A stretch of 64,000 nt of DNA from Lineus longissimus (Eukaryota > Nemertea > Pilidiophora > Heteronemertea > Lineidae): the NCBI RefSeq assembly GCF_910592395.1, contig NC_088325.1:12032109-12096108 (forward strand). The letters are read 5' to 3'. The position numbers were made by a program, and so were the translations under genes. Every line of letters starts with the position of its first letter. The stretch's first letter is position 1. Under the pieces are notes generated by a model. It saw only the letters and a program-made list of their open reading frames with translations, was not told the DNA's origin and ran no database searches. Shown one piece after another: positions 1 to 12,503 of the stretch.

Positions 1-640
1 GAATCCTTTGTTCCCTGTATAATCTCAGTGAGATCTCGTCACATTACAGACCATCAGCATGACATTATGCTACAGACTTCAGACTGGAAGCAGAAGGAGC
101 CAATTGGAGCGTTGCTCTTTAGATTAGAATAACCAATTCCAATCTAACTTTTACATTGTCCCTGCTACCTTCCAGAATAGGTCTAAGAACCATTCATTAC
201 AATCAAAGCTACAAGCAGGAAATGACTCCCCAGCGCAACAACTTCAATGGAAGTTTCATGTTGCCTTACACTATTAGCCCAATCTCAGTTGGTTCTTGCC
301 ACATTACGCCTCATCATTGCGACATTACGCTACGGTATCCTGACTTCTCGACTAGATCACTGAAACATCTATTCGCACTTAGGCAAATGATAGAAAAATG
401 TCTCGGTTGTGTCGTCGTGTTAAAAGGTTGGCTCAGCTGTGTTCGGAGACATCGGATCACACTAAGTGGTCTTGTAATGAATGGAGCATTCTGAGTAAGG
501 CTTTAATGTGTTGCCGAGGATAGAAAGCAACATATCTAATTAAAACTTGTAAAATGGGGAGCCGTTTTTTTGCATTCAATAGATTTAGTTTTGATATTGA
601 AGGACAGCGGTGTAGCTATTGAGTGCTGGGCAGGCTCCTT
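1..640. repeat. Diverged 64-bp direct repeat; no gene
   Basis: Positions 21-84 and 281-344 align at a constant offset of 260 bp. Both begin AATCTCAGT and share CACATTAC and GACATTA blocks, with roughly 70 percent identity by eye. This looks like an old tandem duplication of a 260-bp unit. The 112-codon frame at 156-494 spans the second copy and resembles no known protein. Nothing else is seen here. Confidence 0.45.
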
Positions 641-669
641 ACTATCAGGCTGTGGGTTGTTATCCCTCC

Positions 670-732
670 CGAGTCTCTGTGTTCTAGTGGCTCGGGATCT
701 CCACTTGTGGTCGAGAGGTCCCTGCTCTTTGT
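670..732 (+). mobile_element. Possible tRNA-derived SINE head fragment
   Basis: TAGTGGCTCGGGATCTCCAC at 685-704 resembles a polymerase III box A region. It is followed by CTTGTGGTCGAGAGGTCCCTG-type sequence, typical of the anticodon arm of tRNA-like SINEs. The expected box B (GGTTCGAATCC) is missing directly afterwards, so this is at best a truncated copy. A chance match is possible. Confidence 0.3.
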
Positions 733-2770
733 CAAGGTTGTAGCAGAGTGAGCAGCTTATCTAACATTGTCTGAGATATATATATTGAAAGGTTTCAGGA
801 TGTACCAGGCTTAAAGTGTAAAGTCGAAGATAACCTATGAAGTGGTTGATATCAGACTATAAACTCAAAACTCTGTAACTTTCAAAAACTCACCATCCTT
901 TTTTTCGCTATGTTTGAGTTCAAATCAAACCTAACACCCCTGAAAAAAACCTCATGATAGAGAGGTACTCCGAGTAAAGCTCCCCTGATGGTGCTAATAG
1001 AACTTTCTATTACTTTTATACATCGCATGATCAAGGAATAACATCCAGGTTCTGAAAGATGCCATCAGCTTAAACTTTGATTAGGAAGGATGCCTCACTA
1101 TCTCTGTAGGAGTCCAATTGATATAAAATGTCATCGCTCTGTGAACATGGTGATCAAATTGAGAAAGTTGTCCAAAAGCAAATAGGCAAATATTTTTTCT
1201 GTTTCGAACTTTAAGAAACGTTGGCAGTCTTTTAGTTTCAGTTTACATTAAGCGCTAATGTCAAGCTACATCAAAGTGTTAATCATTACACGAATTAAGC
1301 ACACATGTATTTATTGATCAGGATATAGATTCAAAACTTTAATTACCATGAAACCTGGCTCTAAGTCTTAATTAGTTTCAGGCCATCTACTTACAAGACA
1401 GCAAACACATTTAAAGAAGGAGTCATAAGAGATATTATCAGGTCTGCACCTATTAACTTCCAAGGGTTACTGTAAAAGAGGGTGTTTTAGTGAAAACTTT
1501 CTCAATGACGATGATATATTTGTTGACGAGATGCTACATGAACTCCTCGACCCTACCAATAATATCCATCTCCCCAGAAGTATCCTGGAGCATCGACTAA
1601 GCAAACTCGTTCGTAAGCTTTCATTTCCACGGTGGCTGCCTGGGGACACAACTCTTGTACTTGCCATTCAGACACTGTTTGAGCCTACATTAAGTTTTTA
1701 CCATACGACACACAGATAACATCATCCGGGAGACGTTAATGTATAGCAGAACATTAGTAGGCGAAAGTAGTTGGTGAAAAAACATTTGGACAAATGGCAA
1801 ACATATCATTAAGGTGACTGACTGCGTAGTGGCTGGATAGAAAATGAACAAGTCATCCCTTTCTTAGATAGTGTGGCCCTCACCAATTCAGCATTGACAT
1901 GAACTGGTTATGTACTTGGAGGCAATTTTCAAATGAAGCACCATCGCTTTTCAATGTGCAAAGAGAGAAAATCGGTCGAGTCACAGCCGGGCCCGGGTTA
2001 ATAGCCTGATTAAATTAAGTTGTCTCATCGTTTTCTCACCAGGGCAGTTAATTTCAAACCTATCAGACAAGTTTAAAGGTGGTAAATATATAGGCAGGAG
2101 CCAGGTAGGTCAGACGAAGTTGCACGCTCTCGCCAATAGGAGTATCTCCCATATGACAGTACATTGAAACTATTTGTGCTTGTATCAGGAACAATTCTTT
2201 GCTGAAACATGACCAGGGGCCCTATCATCAACATTCAACCAAAGAAGCAATTTAAACATAGACTAGACAAGATCTGACACTGAACAATTAAGAACATCAC
2301 TATTACATGTAACATGACAATTGTAGATTCAATTCGCCTTCACAACTTCTTGGAACACCTGCGACAGATTTTCAAATCAAATTTTTCATGATAAATGCCT
2401 ACGATTTAATATTAACGGGCGATAATGGTGTTTTTACGAGGCGACATTACAATTCGCTTGATACATTTTCCATTAGACGCACATTGCGTTCCTTGAACTG
2501 TAGGTCTAAGTTAAAACTAAAAGTGAGCTAGTTTCTTGTCTTGCATACTTGAACATTCTTGCAAAATCATGACTGCAAGGAGAGAATTGTTGGAACCCTA
2601 GCTCTTAGAATGTGTGAGTGAACACCATCCCCACCATCCACACATCAAGGCAAACATTATATATACGAGGAAACTTCAGTACAGAAAGGTCATACTTTTT
2701 ATTTGTTTCACAATTGAGTTCAAATTGGAATTCAGATCTTGCTCCACATATTATACAGCTCATTCTAGCC
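733..2770. other. No gene or clear repeat seen
   Basis: AT-rich sequence with short frames only (66 and 62 codons, overlapping on opposite strands near 1467-1719). I see no recognisable domain, splice pattern, tandem repeat or inverted-repeat element. Confidence 0.5.
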
Positions 2771-3190
2771 TCATATAACTATATAAAGAAAAAAAATCAT
2801 CTTCAAGCTATCTTGAACACTTTCTTCAGAAAGCACAAGGGATTTGACACTCCCATATAACAGCTCTTTATAATGTTTATCCAAATTGGCAAAGTAATAC
2901 ACCGAATATTTGGCAAGCCTGATGCATACTTGGAAGTAGTTCTTTAAACCTGTTGGGATGCTATACGTGCTATGCACATGGTTGATGTGGTTGCTGAAAA
3001 ATACATCAATTAAGTTGAATGTTTTTGGAACTGTTTTTGACTTGCTTATCCACAACATATTTAGGAGTTTTTGCATTTGACTTATAATGGGACACACTGT
3101 CAACTGCCAAATTGTCAGGCCTTTTATTTTTGCGATTTTTGAAAATTTCTGAAAATACAATTCATCTGTTTTTATTTTGGCAGACAACAA
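2771..3190 (-). other. Longest open frame in the window (139 codons), unrecognised
   Basis: This minus-strand frame is the longest in the window and is not interrupted by a visible repeat. Its translation is rich in Lys, Ile, Leu, Phe and Tyr, as expected from AT-rich noncoding DNA. I see no signal peptide, motif or family similarity. No good splice acceptor lies upstream in the minus direction; downstream it ends in an A/T tract. In 64 kb of DNA with this composition about ten frames over 115 codons are expected by chance, so it is probably not a gene. A degraded transposase or an exon cannot be ruled out. Confidence 0.12.
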
Positions 3191-5440
3191 AGTTTCTTTC
3201 AGTTTTGCAAATTAAAAAATATTTGTTTGTAATTTTCATATTTGCGAGTCTTGAATAATTTTACACAATCTGGCCCTTTTTAAATATGATGGGGACAGAT
3301 GGCAGAGAGTTTCATTGAACCCCTCCACGAATGTTTATATCCGCTTATTCAAAAGAATGTGCATTCGTGATAGGACAGTTACTGATAACAGCATATTGCT
3401 TAAAACTCTTACTTCCATTTAAGAATTTCACTATATCGCAACTTTCAGCTTCAATTCATTCATTCAATTCATCAATTCGTAATGTGTTCAGTCCATTTTC
3501 AGTAAACACGACTACCCTTCTGAGACCAGAATAATATACTATTCCTTCCCAAGCTATTCATCCATGCAAGAATAGCCCATGAGCAGATATCTAATTCTGT
3601 TTAAGGCCATTTAAGATAGCGAGGCTGGATCTCAACGGGGCTAAAACTCACACCAGGTCACATCAGCCCCCATTAATAGACTCATCACGCCCACGGTATC
3701 ATTGTGTTGTCTGAGTTGATCTGTTAAATATTTATGTGTATTTTGCTCAAAGATTTTAAAAGCCTCAGAGGAGACCGGCGGAAATTGTTCTGTTTAGCAA
3801 GTTTAAACCGAAACAAGAATGAGAACTCTACAGATAAACGGTTGTGGTTTTAACAACAGACATTACTGTAAACCAACTTTTGCTTCATTGGAGAAAAACG
3901 ATTGCAATTTTCCAATCAAAAAACTATTTTTGAGTGATAATTAATAGTATAAGCTTTATCTTTTTTTCATTTGGTTATATATCTTTCGACCAACGACGGA
4001 CACTGCAGTGTTGTATAGACTCCCCTACGGTGAGCCAAAAATTATCAAGGAAAAGTTATTTTCATGCCATCAGCAGTTAATTCGAGGCATGATAGGTTCT
4101 TGCCAGTAATGCCGGTACCACCTAGGGTCGGGCAAACAAACAATCTTTACAATAGATCCTCAGCGTAAAAAAACTCCAGTACTCAGTATTCAGAACTTCA
4201 CTCGTACATACAACACTGGAATATTGGTACCTACTTCAGCTACCCTTAAGGCCCTTGAGCTGTAGGTCAAACATTCTGGCCTGAAATGTTGTCAAATAGA
4301 CATGCAAGAAATCATCCTCATGAAGACATGGTAGGGTAGTGTAGCAAGCTAGCTGTACTCTTACATGCATTACATTACCCGAGATGAGCACATGGTACCT
4401 GGACTACTTCATTAAGTTTTACAGTAACATGTATCTACCATTCATGTATTACATCAAACTTTATCTAAGTGCCTTCAATGACAACACATGCTTTAACTGT
4501 ATATATCTTAGTTTTCTTCTTGTTTGACGCTAAACAATGGGGAGTCGATATCTTCAAAGTAGCTATCCGATCCTTAAAGATCAAAGGGAGCAATTCGTAT
4601 GTTGATTCTAATAATGGTAATACGCTAAATGTAAAATCTAGCCGCATCATTCGGTTGGGTGGATGCGTTCTATTTCAAACAGGTATGAAACCGTTTGATA
4701 TTTTTAACATTGTATGATCTTGTAGGACTGAAGGAAATGCAGGAAGTGATTTCTTATACAGGGTGTCGATGAAAATTCTCTTTGACAAGTCATATTTTGA
4801 TATCGGATTGTATGTGTTAGATGTTACATCATAAAAACTCATATAAATGATTTCCAATCATAGGCAAGGTTTCAACAATAGCTTGAATAACAATACCCTG
4901 AATCTGGGTGACGTCAAGGTCAATAAAAAAGTGGTATTTTCTAAATATTTTCAGAGAAATGGACAAAGCCGCCCATAATACTTTTCACCAGCAAAAAGTT
5001 CCATGCAAGTAAAGAATACACACCATGGGAAAATGACGGCCTTGGGCAAAATACCATAATATTTTATCATGCTCGATTTCGTCCCTTTGGAGTCAGTATA
5101 CCAGAAATTTGTTTTCATTGCTACTTTCCTTGGGACATTGTGGGCCTGGTCATGGACTTGGAATGAAAATTGGGCATTATGTGTCATTTGGTGTGTAATG
5201 TATGAACAGCACTAAAGAATTTCCTTAGTGTCAGGGGACAACTTAAAGTGTGCCATTTTTTCATAAAGGCAATTTTTACAGGAGTAACATAAGAAGAACT
5301 ATGAGGGGCATTAGTGTAGTGGCATCCAATCAGCGATGCTGATATTGACTAGGGTTTGCATCAGAATGATGTCAAAACGATTCTCAACTTAACGATTCTC
5401 AACTCGGGCTATTGCCTTCAACAATACACTCATATATACT
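3191..5440. other. No gene seen; possible transposon-end fragment near 3.99 kb
   Basis: Mostly featureless AT-rich sequence. Around 3990-4040 a CGACGGACACTGC stretch is followed by GGTGAGCCAAAAA, which resembles the right end of the composite repeat at 18.7-19.9 kb (GACGGACGCCACGG followed by GGTGAGCTAAAAA). It may be a decayed end of the same family. Small frames at 4.4-5.2 kb overlap on both strands and look random. Confidence 0.4.
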
Positions 5441-5451
5441 GCACAAATATC

Positions 5452-5520
5452 ATAACTAATTAACGCTAATTAAATAACACTTACCTAATCACTTAGTCTG
5501 TTAATTAGATAATCCAACAA
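5452..5520. promoter_or_regulatory. Cluster of TAATTA homeodomain-type motifs
   Basis: Within about 70 bp there are AACTAATTAAC, GCTAATTAAAT, a TAATC-type site and TGTTAATTAGAT, which give several ATTA/TAAT cores on both strands. Such clusters occur in animal enhancers bound by homeodomain proteins. They also arise by chance in AT-rich DNA. No promoter or gene is attached to it here, so this is a suggestion only. Confidence 0.18.
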
Positions 5521-5783
5521 TGAGTGGTTGTTAGTCGTCGGCCAATGAGGAGTATCGAATATGAACTAATAGTCCAGTATAATAATCCAATGAGATTTAT
5601 TCTGAAGAGGAAAAAAGAAGGAGGAATGACGCCGAGTATATGTGATTGCCTTGGGATGACCAACAACCTGGTTGGCAACCATTCAGAACTGACAAGGAAT
5701 TCCTCTTGTTCGTCTTCTAGGGGAGGCGGGCAAATGCTTTTCATTACTTGTTGTCACGACATGTACCTCCGCTAAAAAATATG
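5521..5783. other. Overlapping short frames on both strands, no recognised gene
   Basis: Frames of 83 (plus) and 79 (minus) codons overlap almost completely. Neither translation shows a recognisable domain, and mirrored frames like this are normal by chance. Nothing else is visible in the stretch. Confidence 0.35.
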
Positions 5784-5840
5784 TGGGGGGGGGGGGTATT
5801 GTATACTGTTTTTTGAAGACCATACACACACACACACCCC
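5784..5840. repeat. Poly-G run and (CA)n microsatellite
   Basis: A run of about a dozen G residues near 5785-5797 is followed by a short (AC)n tract near 5823-5838. Both are prone to length polymorphism and sequencing error. Confidence 0.85.
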
Positions 5841-6063
5841 TCCTGATTCTGGATCTGTGCCTGTTTCACACAGTAGACAATTTTTTATGCCTGTCTAGAA
5901 ACATTTGACATTACCGTAATTTCCTGAAACGACGCAGCAACAATTGACTATCGACTCACCACCCTGAATGTAATGTAACTGTTGCCTTGTGAACTCCCAG
6001 CACATGTATCTTTAATAATGAACTCATGTCTTTATTACATACTCTATATTTTATATTTTATAC

Positions 6064-6220
6064 TCTGAAAGACGAAAAAATGTCTTAAGTCCAAATATTT
6101 TTTTCACTTGCTTTTTTTTCTGCTCAAATTGAAGAAACATCAACAGCCCCAAAAATATTTTTGGTTTGAACATTTTTCGGAATTTTGAACTGATGAAAAA
6201 GTTCAAAAATTTTGGTGGGA
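6064..6220 (+). repeat. AT-rich dispersed satellite unit, copy A (single)
   Basis: The block runs from ACTCTGAAAGACGAAAAAAT through AAGTCCAAATATTTTTTTC, TCTGCTCAAATTGAAG and CATCAACAGCCCCAAAAA to a GAAAAAGTTCAAAAATTTT tail. The same ordered words recur at 47120-47380 on the plus strand and, reversed, three times at 54632-55078. Copy A is one diverged unit outside any visible inverted-repeat element. It has no coding potential. Confidence 0.75.
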
Positions 6221-6509
6221 AAACCTAATCATGCATTTTGTCATTTGGTTTCATGGATATGTACACATTTTAAGATTGAATCTTACATGAATTGCAGTGA
6301 TGCATTTAGACGAAATAGGACAAAAGGTTTTTCTGTTATGCCAAATAGTAATAATTCATGTTTGATTTAGAGCAAATACAACAAAACTTGAAAAAAATCA
6401 TACAATATTGTTAAATGGGATAAAATTTACGAGATGTGAAAATATTTACTTTGCTCTCAACAAACATTGACGGCAATATTTGAAATTAATCAAAGAGAAG
6501 CAGTGGCAT

Positions 6510-7062
6510 TGCCATTAGAGTGAAGAGGCCATGGGTTTGAAAATAGGGAGGCCACTGTTTTTTGGTGTCCATGAGCACTGCAATATAGAGTGGCTGAAGA
6601 GGCGATGGGATTGAACAAAGGAAGGCCACTGTTTTTTGGTGTCCATGAGCACTGCAATTATAGAGTGGCTGAAGAGGCGATGGGACTGAACAAAGGAAGG
6701 CCACTGGTTTTTTGGTGTCCATGCAGCATTACAATTATAGAGTGGCTGAAGAGGCCATGGGTTTGAATATAGGGAGGCCACTGGTTTTTGGTGTCCATGA
6801 GCATTGCAATTATGGAGTGGCTGAAGAGGCCATGGGTTTGAATATAGGGAGGCCACTGGTTTTTGGTGTCCATGAGCATTGCAATTATAGAGTGGCTGAA
6901 GAAGCCATGGGTTTGACTATAGGGAGGTCACTGGTTTTTTTGTGTCCATGAGCATTGCTTTTATACATGTAATGGCTGAAGAGGCCATTGGTTTTACTAT
7001 AGGGAAGCCACTGGTTTTTAGTGTCCATGAGTCTTGCGATTATAGAGTGGCTGAAGAGGCCA
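6510..7062. repeat. Minisatellite, 75-bp unit, eight copies
   Basis: The word GAGGCCATGGGTTTGA or a close variant recurs at 6525, 6599, 6674, 6751, 6826, 6901, 6981 and 7056, a spacing of 74-80 bp. Each unit also carries AGGGAGGCCACTG, TTTTGGTGTCCATGAGCA and GCAATTATAGAGTGGCTGAA. Because the unit is close to 75 bp (25 codons), frames of up to 113 codons open on both strands, but small indels between copies break them. This indicates a noncoding tandem array. Confidence 0.95.
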
Positions 7063-7119
7063 GATAAAGAAATCTTTGGAACCCCTCGAGCATATCAAGC
7101 AGCATAACATAGGACTAAA

Positions 7120-7262
7120 TATGTACCAAATACAAGTCAATAGCTCCAGGAGTTACAAAACTTGCCACCATCGGCCAATTCATGCTATTTGATCACTGTG
7201 ACCTTGAAAAGTAGGTCAAATCAAAAACTTGTGTGCCATGTCATCACAAGCATACATGTAGC
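7120..7262 (+). mobile_element. Fragment of the TGACCTTGA composite repeat family
   Basis: CAATAGCTCCAGGAGTTAC, GCCACCATCGGCCAATTCA, TGTGACCTTGAAAAGTAGG and TCAAATCAAAAACTTGTGTG occur in the same order as in each unit of the composite repeat at 18741-19873. It is a short, solitary piece about 11.6 kb from the larger copy. It lacks the GAC tract and the terminal hairpin. Confidence 0.75.
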
Positions 7263-9000
7263 CTTTTTACCAACAGGGGCATGTGCATCTACAACCTTAT
7301 TTTCACGTTATCTGTTTATTTTCAGCATGGTGAAACATCCTACAGAAGGGACAAGGATGTCATTGACCCAGCACATCCCAATAATGCTCCCGTTGTCATC
7401 AAGTAAGAGTTTGAAAAGGCTTCCTCTTCCAAACTCTAACTAATTTATTGAAACTGAGCCGCAAATCTTATTTGTTCTGAATCTGACTGACGAGAGCCGT
7501 ACCTGATCTTACCCAAGTGGTATCACAGGAATGAAGCTGAGTCATCATTTTGATTCAAATAAGTTTTATTGAAAGGGCAGTATCAGGTTATGTACCTTTT
7601 AACCATATCGAAATGAGTTTGAACTGGATTTGATACTGAATGGATCGAGAAAATTGTAATCTGAGAATGTCAACCTTTTGATGTTTTTAAAAATGTTGTC
7701 CTGTATGCATGAACTTGTAAATCTTGTATGTAAAATGAATGTTTTGTAAAATGTCAATGTAGTGTTCATGTATGATCTCATTAAAATATATTAGCGCATG
7801 TCACCTGTGTGATGGAGTTGGCAACGCCCTCCGATTGTATAGGTTTTCGCCCGGCACTTTGGTTCCCTCCTACAGGACATCCCAAAGTGCCATCTGTCAT
7901 CCTTGAAATGTACAATAATAAAGAGTTTGCAAAAAAATTTTTTTCGTCTTTTTCGCCTGTAAGGACACCAACACTTATTGAAACTTTTGACTAGGACAAT
8001 TGTGCTTTCTGGATCGAACTTTGAAAATGTGCGACGTGCACACGTTTACTGTGCTATACACCCAAGGAGAAGAGTCCATTGATCATACTCTTTGTTATGC
8101 AGGGTACTTCAATACCACTCAAGCACATTTTCATATTGGCTGCACACCAGCGGCATCCTAAATAACAAAGGACCTAACCACTGGACTTTTTCCTGACTGT
8201 ATAGCCAGGTATCTGCTTGTGGCACACTTGCCGACAGTGATAACCAAAGACAGACGACGGACACTGCGCTTCTGCATAGCCAAACTCGCATTGTGTTGAC
8301 AGGTTGCCAGTGGAAAGATGTTCTTTATACAAAGGCATGTTACAGATGAATTAAAGGTATGTGGCTGATATGAAAACGTGCCCTATGATGACCTGAAGTG
8401 ACTCTGTTTATTTCTGTTGGGACGCAGAGTGCTCAGGGTGAAACTCTTCGAGGTTTTTTCTGGGATCAGGTTGCAGTTAGGTGGCTGATTGTTACCAGTC
8501 TGGGACCTGCCAATATGACAAAAAAAACGCCCCCCATCCATTTTTCGAGATACCTGTTAGTGGTGGGACACAAGTGTTTCGTGATGGGATACTGGCCTGT
8601 TTTCTGTGGGCCAGTATCTCAAGAAAAGCATCCTTCATAAGTTCATCACAACTGCCAATGCAAATCGGAGTCGATTACTAAGAGACCCTCGACCAGAAAC
8701 AACACAATTCTTTTGCAATTATGAGTGCCTCTTGTCTGTCAACTTGGCCACTGCTCTCGACAACTTGTTGTGCAGCGCTCGAGCCAAATTTGCACAATAA
8801 ATGTGTCAAAGTGATTTTTGAGAGTGGTACGGGTTTTCAATATCCTAACAGTAATTATATAATGAGTTGTTCTGAACAAGCCGAATGGAAAGGAATCAGA
8901 ATACTCTACTGTAAGTTCTGTAAGTTGCTCTGTTATTTCAGCTGGTTTTTTTGTCGAGCGACCAGCCCGAGATTACCCGGAGGTGAGAACTGAACTGAAC
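7263..9000. other. No convincing gene; small frames and a possible repeat end near 8.25 kb
   Basis: Several frames of 60-93 codons overlap one another, notably three mutually overlapping ones at 8398-8800, with no recognisable domains. CAGACGACGGACACTGCGC at about 8250-8270 resembles the CGACGGACACTGC word at 3.99 kb and may be a decayed transposon end. Nothing else stands out. Confidence 0.4.
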
Positions 9001-12000
9001 ATGCTAAATGGCATTGGAAGACCATGTGCATCATATCTAGCTTGAATTGAAATTTCAGAAGCATTCTTAGACCAATAACACTAGAGCATTGATTTTCCTA
9101 GCACAAGAGAAAAATACAGATTTACTCAATTGGATCATGCCAGTTTTTCAGGCTATCAAACTGTACTGATCATTGTCAATGATGGATTGGGAAACGGCTG
9201 AGGAATCAATTCCGAATTGGCGGTCATTGGCAGCCCAATTAAGATCGGTCAGGTAAATATTCCAACTTCATGTACACGCATATAGTCTTCAGATAGACAT
9301 GACAACTCCATGATACAAGCAATCAAATCGTCTTCTTAACATCCATACGGGCAGAATTACTGTTGGCTGTACACTACAACAAGATGTCTCCACGTTGATT
9401 AATAGCTTACGCCATAGGATTCATTCTAAAGCTTTTTCTCCTTGAGCGCACTGAGAAATTGTCATCGTATATAGCAGTATTTGCTATCCTCGAACAGGAT
9501 CGGTTGAAGATGTTCTTCTTGTGACGTCGAGTCTTTTCAACTAATCTCATCTGATACCCTTGCCTTGAGTAAACTTCTCCAAGCATGTTAGCGATCGATA
9601 TTACTTGTGGATATGTTTGTAGAAAATATATCTTGATGTCTGGCCTTACAAAAGAAGAGTTTGGTTTATATCAACATGATAAAGCTAATACAGCGAGATA
9701 CGACGGTCTCAATAACAATAACAATATTGATTGTTTAGAATGTCAGTATCAACAATTTGCTACTTCCATGACAGTGTGTCTATTAAATGCTAATATGAAC
9801 CAATATATCTCATTGTCTTTTCTGTTCAAAACGTTTCCTATATTGAGCGTTGGAAATGTTGAAAAAAGGCAGCTATTGTGTGGCTAGTATCAATGATAAT
9901 TCAACTATCGTGACCAGAAGTGACACTAAAAAGATGATCTTATATCTTGATAACAATAAATAAGGGTGAGGTGCACTGCCTTTGAACAAGTCGTTGTAAC
10001 ACCCCCCCCCCCCTGAGTGAATAATTATCTTTAATTGGGCTGAAGGGTGTACATTGGTCCACTTGATTCAGCTCATAGGAAGCCACTCATTGAAATAACA
10101 AAATGCATAATGAGACTAAACTATGCAACTTTCACTGATGCTTCAACAACAACCATGAAATATAGACAGCAAATAAGTAATTGCCTGGCGTAGTCAACTA
10201 TTTTTCTAGTGGGAGTAAACATTTTGGTTGGCCTACCCAAGGAGTAATGCATTAGTTTCAGTGCATGTATGCTATTGATTCTGTGTCTCATGTGTGGTAT
10301 GTGTTGAAGACATGCAATATGGTGAAGAAGAAGCAACATTCGCCAACAATCTTTACATCAACGTCAACATTTTGATCACGATAGTCATGTGTTGGAGTAT
10401 GAAGTCAGCTTAATGGTTGTAATATTTTTGCCTGGCCTTACTTTACTTGTAGTCTCACACTGTCATCATTTTTCCATGTTAGTACGGGGAAACCTCATAA
10501 CTGGAGAAGCCACATGAGGACTGGTAATTGACAATTACAAGAGTCAAAAATGTGAACAGACTCCTTGAATCCACCGACGCATTCACTTAAAGGTAAAGCT
10601 AGGCACTGACAAACCATGCCATAGCCTGCTGAGTAAAGAAAGGTTTTGAAAGCGCTAGATGTCACCACTTCCAGCAAAGCCAATTCAAATACCGTTTCAA
10701 TCTTGGCAATACCAGTAAACAGGACCTTACGAAAAAACTGTGCTGTAACTTTACAGCTGAGCTAAAAAGCAAGAGAATCAAAAATAATCAGAAGCCATGG
10801 GAGACATAAAGTTGATGCATTGACAAATGGTGGGATCAGTCAGCATATCGATGGCACTCGGTCATTCTCTTTGTAACAGCTGATCAGTATGTGGGGCAGA
10901 GGTGAGAAACAGGGTGATTATAAGTTTTCAAAGAAGCATGCGGATTGAGCTACGAATGACAATTCTCCAAATTGCCTAATTTTTTGTATTAGAAGCAGGA
11001 ACCATATCAGTGCAGCTTCAGTATTCCTTTTGGCATGTTTGTGCTTTTTACTTCAATGTTAACCACCAAACTTTTACCTGTGTACATTTCACTGACAATG
11101 CAAAGTACTGTGTTTTTATTTGTGTTTGTTGGACCAGGTAGGATACAGACAGCTTGATCACAAAGGTTTTTGCATCTTATCATGATATACTTTAGTGCTC
11201 CGGTTATGTTTAAAGGGAGTATCAATCAATAAGTTTGTCCCTGTTCTGTGTTCACTTCCAACCTTGTGGCATGGTAATGTACATAAAATCAAGCTTTGTT
11301 TGGCTTACTGGACGTTCCCGTTGGTTGTACCAGGTATAATGAAATAGAGACAATGGAAACAATGCAACAAGTCCACAAGGGAACCGTCTTGGGATACGCA
11401 GCCTAAGTGTCCAGTGTGTCCATGGCCAGTGAACTGGTTCACTCTTGCTTTTCAAGAGTATGGGTCTAAAACAAACGCTTACATCAGTAAAGCACGTTTC
11501 CATATCGTCACAATGATACCATTGCTGGCTTGAAGTTCCTCAACCAAATATAAGTCCCTTTCTTGTCCAACAGTCATTAACAAACATATATGTACCAGAC
11601 AAAATATAAAAACTTATATTACCAAATGAAAAAAGGCAGAGCTTATACTATTACTTATCCCTCTGGAGAAATAGATGATATAGCTATCAGCAAGAAAACA
11701 ACACAAGGTCATCAGCAACAATTCCCAATTGGATGACAGAAGAATACGCAGGGCAGATTAGGCTCTCATGATAACATCTGTAACATTACTCTATCAAGAA
11801 CTATTGACTTGAATTAATATAGAGAACCAATCTATTTTTTAACGAAAAGAGCAAAAATGTCACATGTGCTGAATTCATGAATAGGAGGAATGGTGCTGCT
11901 GGCACTTTTGTTGTTTATTGTTGCAATTTTTTTAGCTTGTTGCTCGTACCAGCTTTGTTTTGGTCATTATCAAGGGCACAACATATGTTTCATCAACCAC

Positions 12001-12503
12001 ATAAATTCTATATTGCCACAATACTGAAATTTCACTAGCACGCAGGGAAAAAGGCTTCACTTTAACATATATAGAATGACACGTACAGAGGCCAAGAGTT
12101 AACTTTCGAAGAGGTGATCATGGCATGTCCTAAAATTCCAGAAACATCGTAGAAAATGAACTTATCCTAATGTAATCTTTGTATGGGCCATTGAGACACG
12201 CTGCCCAATTTTCTTCGACCAACTGGGAGTTGATATGGCTGATGAATTCATTCCATCATGTAGTCTGGAACAATGGGTCATCCCGCAACGAGTGTTTTGC
12301 ATAGGGATAAAAAATCTCATCATACTCATCTTTATAATTGAATAGTTTTTTATTGCACTGGAGGAGAACCATCATATTGTCATTATGGCTTGGGGATGGG
12401 GAATGTGGAAAGCTAATGACAACTTTTTTGGATTATTCATATGGAACGTTTACATCAATCATGTTTGGTCATTAACCCGTTCAGGATGTGAGACATTAGG
12501 ATA
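9001..12503. other. No gene seen; poly-C run at 10.0 kb and a dispersed-repeat fragment at 11.2 kb
   Basis: Frames of 60-100 codons are scattered on both strands without domains. A run of about 13 C residues lies near 10001-10013. At 11164-11230 the order GTTTTTGCATCTTATCATGA then TTTAAAGGGAGTATC resembles 51229-51280, which suggests two diverged copies of one unnamed dispersed repeat. Confidence 0.4.

Noticed and set aside
156-494. 112-codon plus-strand frame near the left edge
   Set aside because: It spans a diverged 260-bp-offset repeat, shows no domain and is within chance length for AT-rich DNA.
6515-6951. Overlapping repeat-protein-like frames on both strands
   Set aside because: They are produced by the 75-bp minisatellite. 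Indels between units break every frame.
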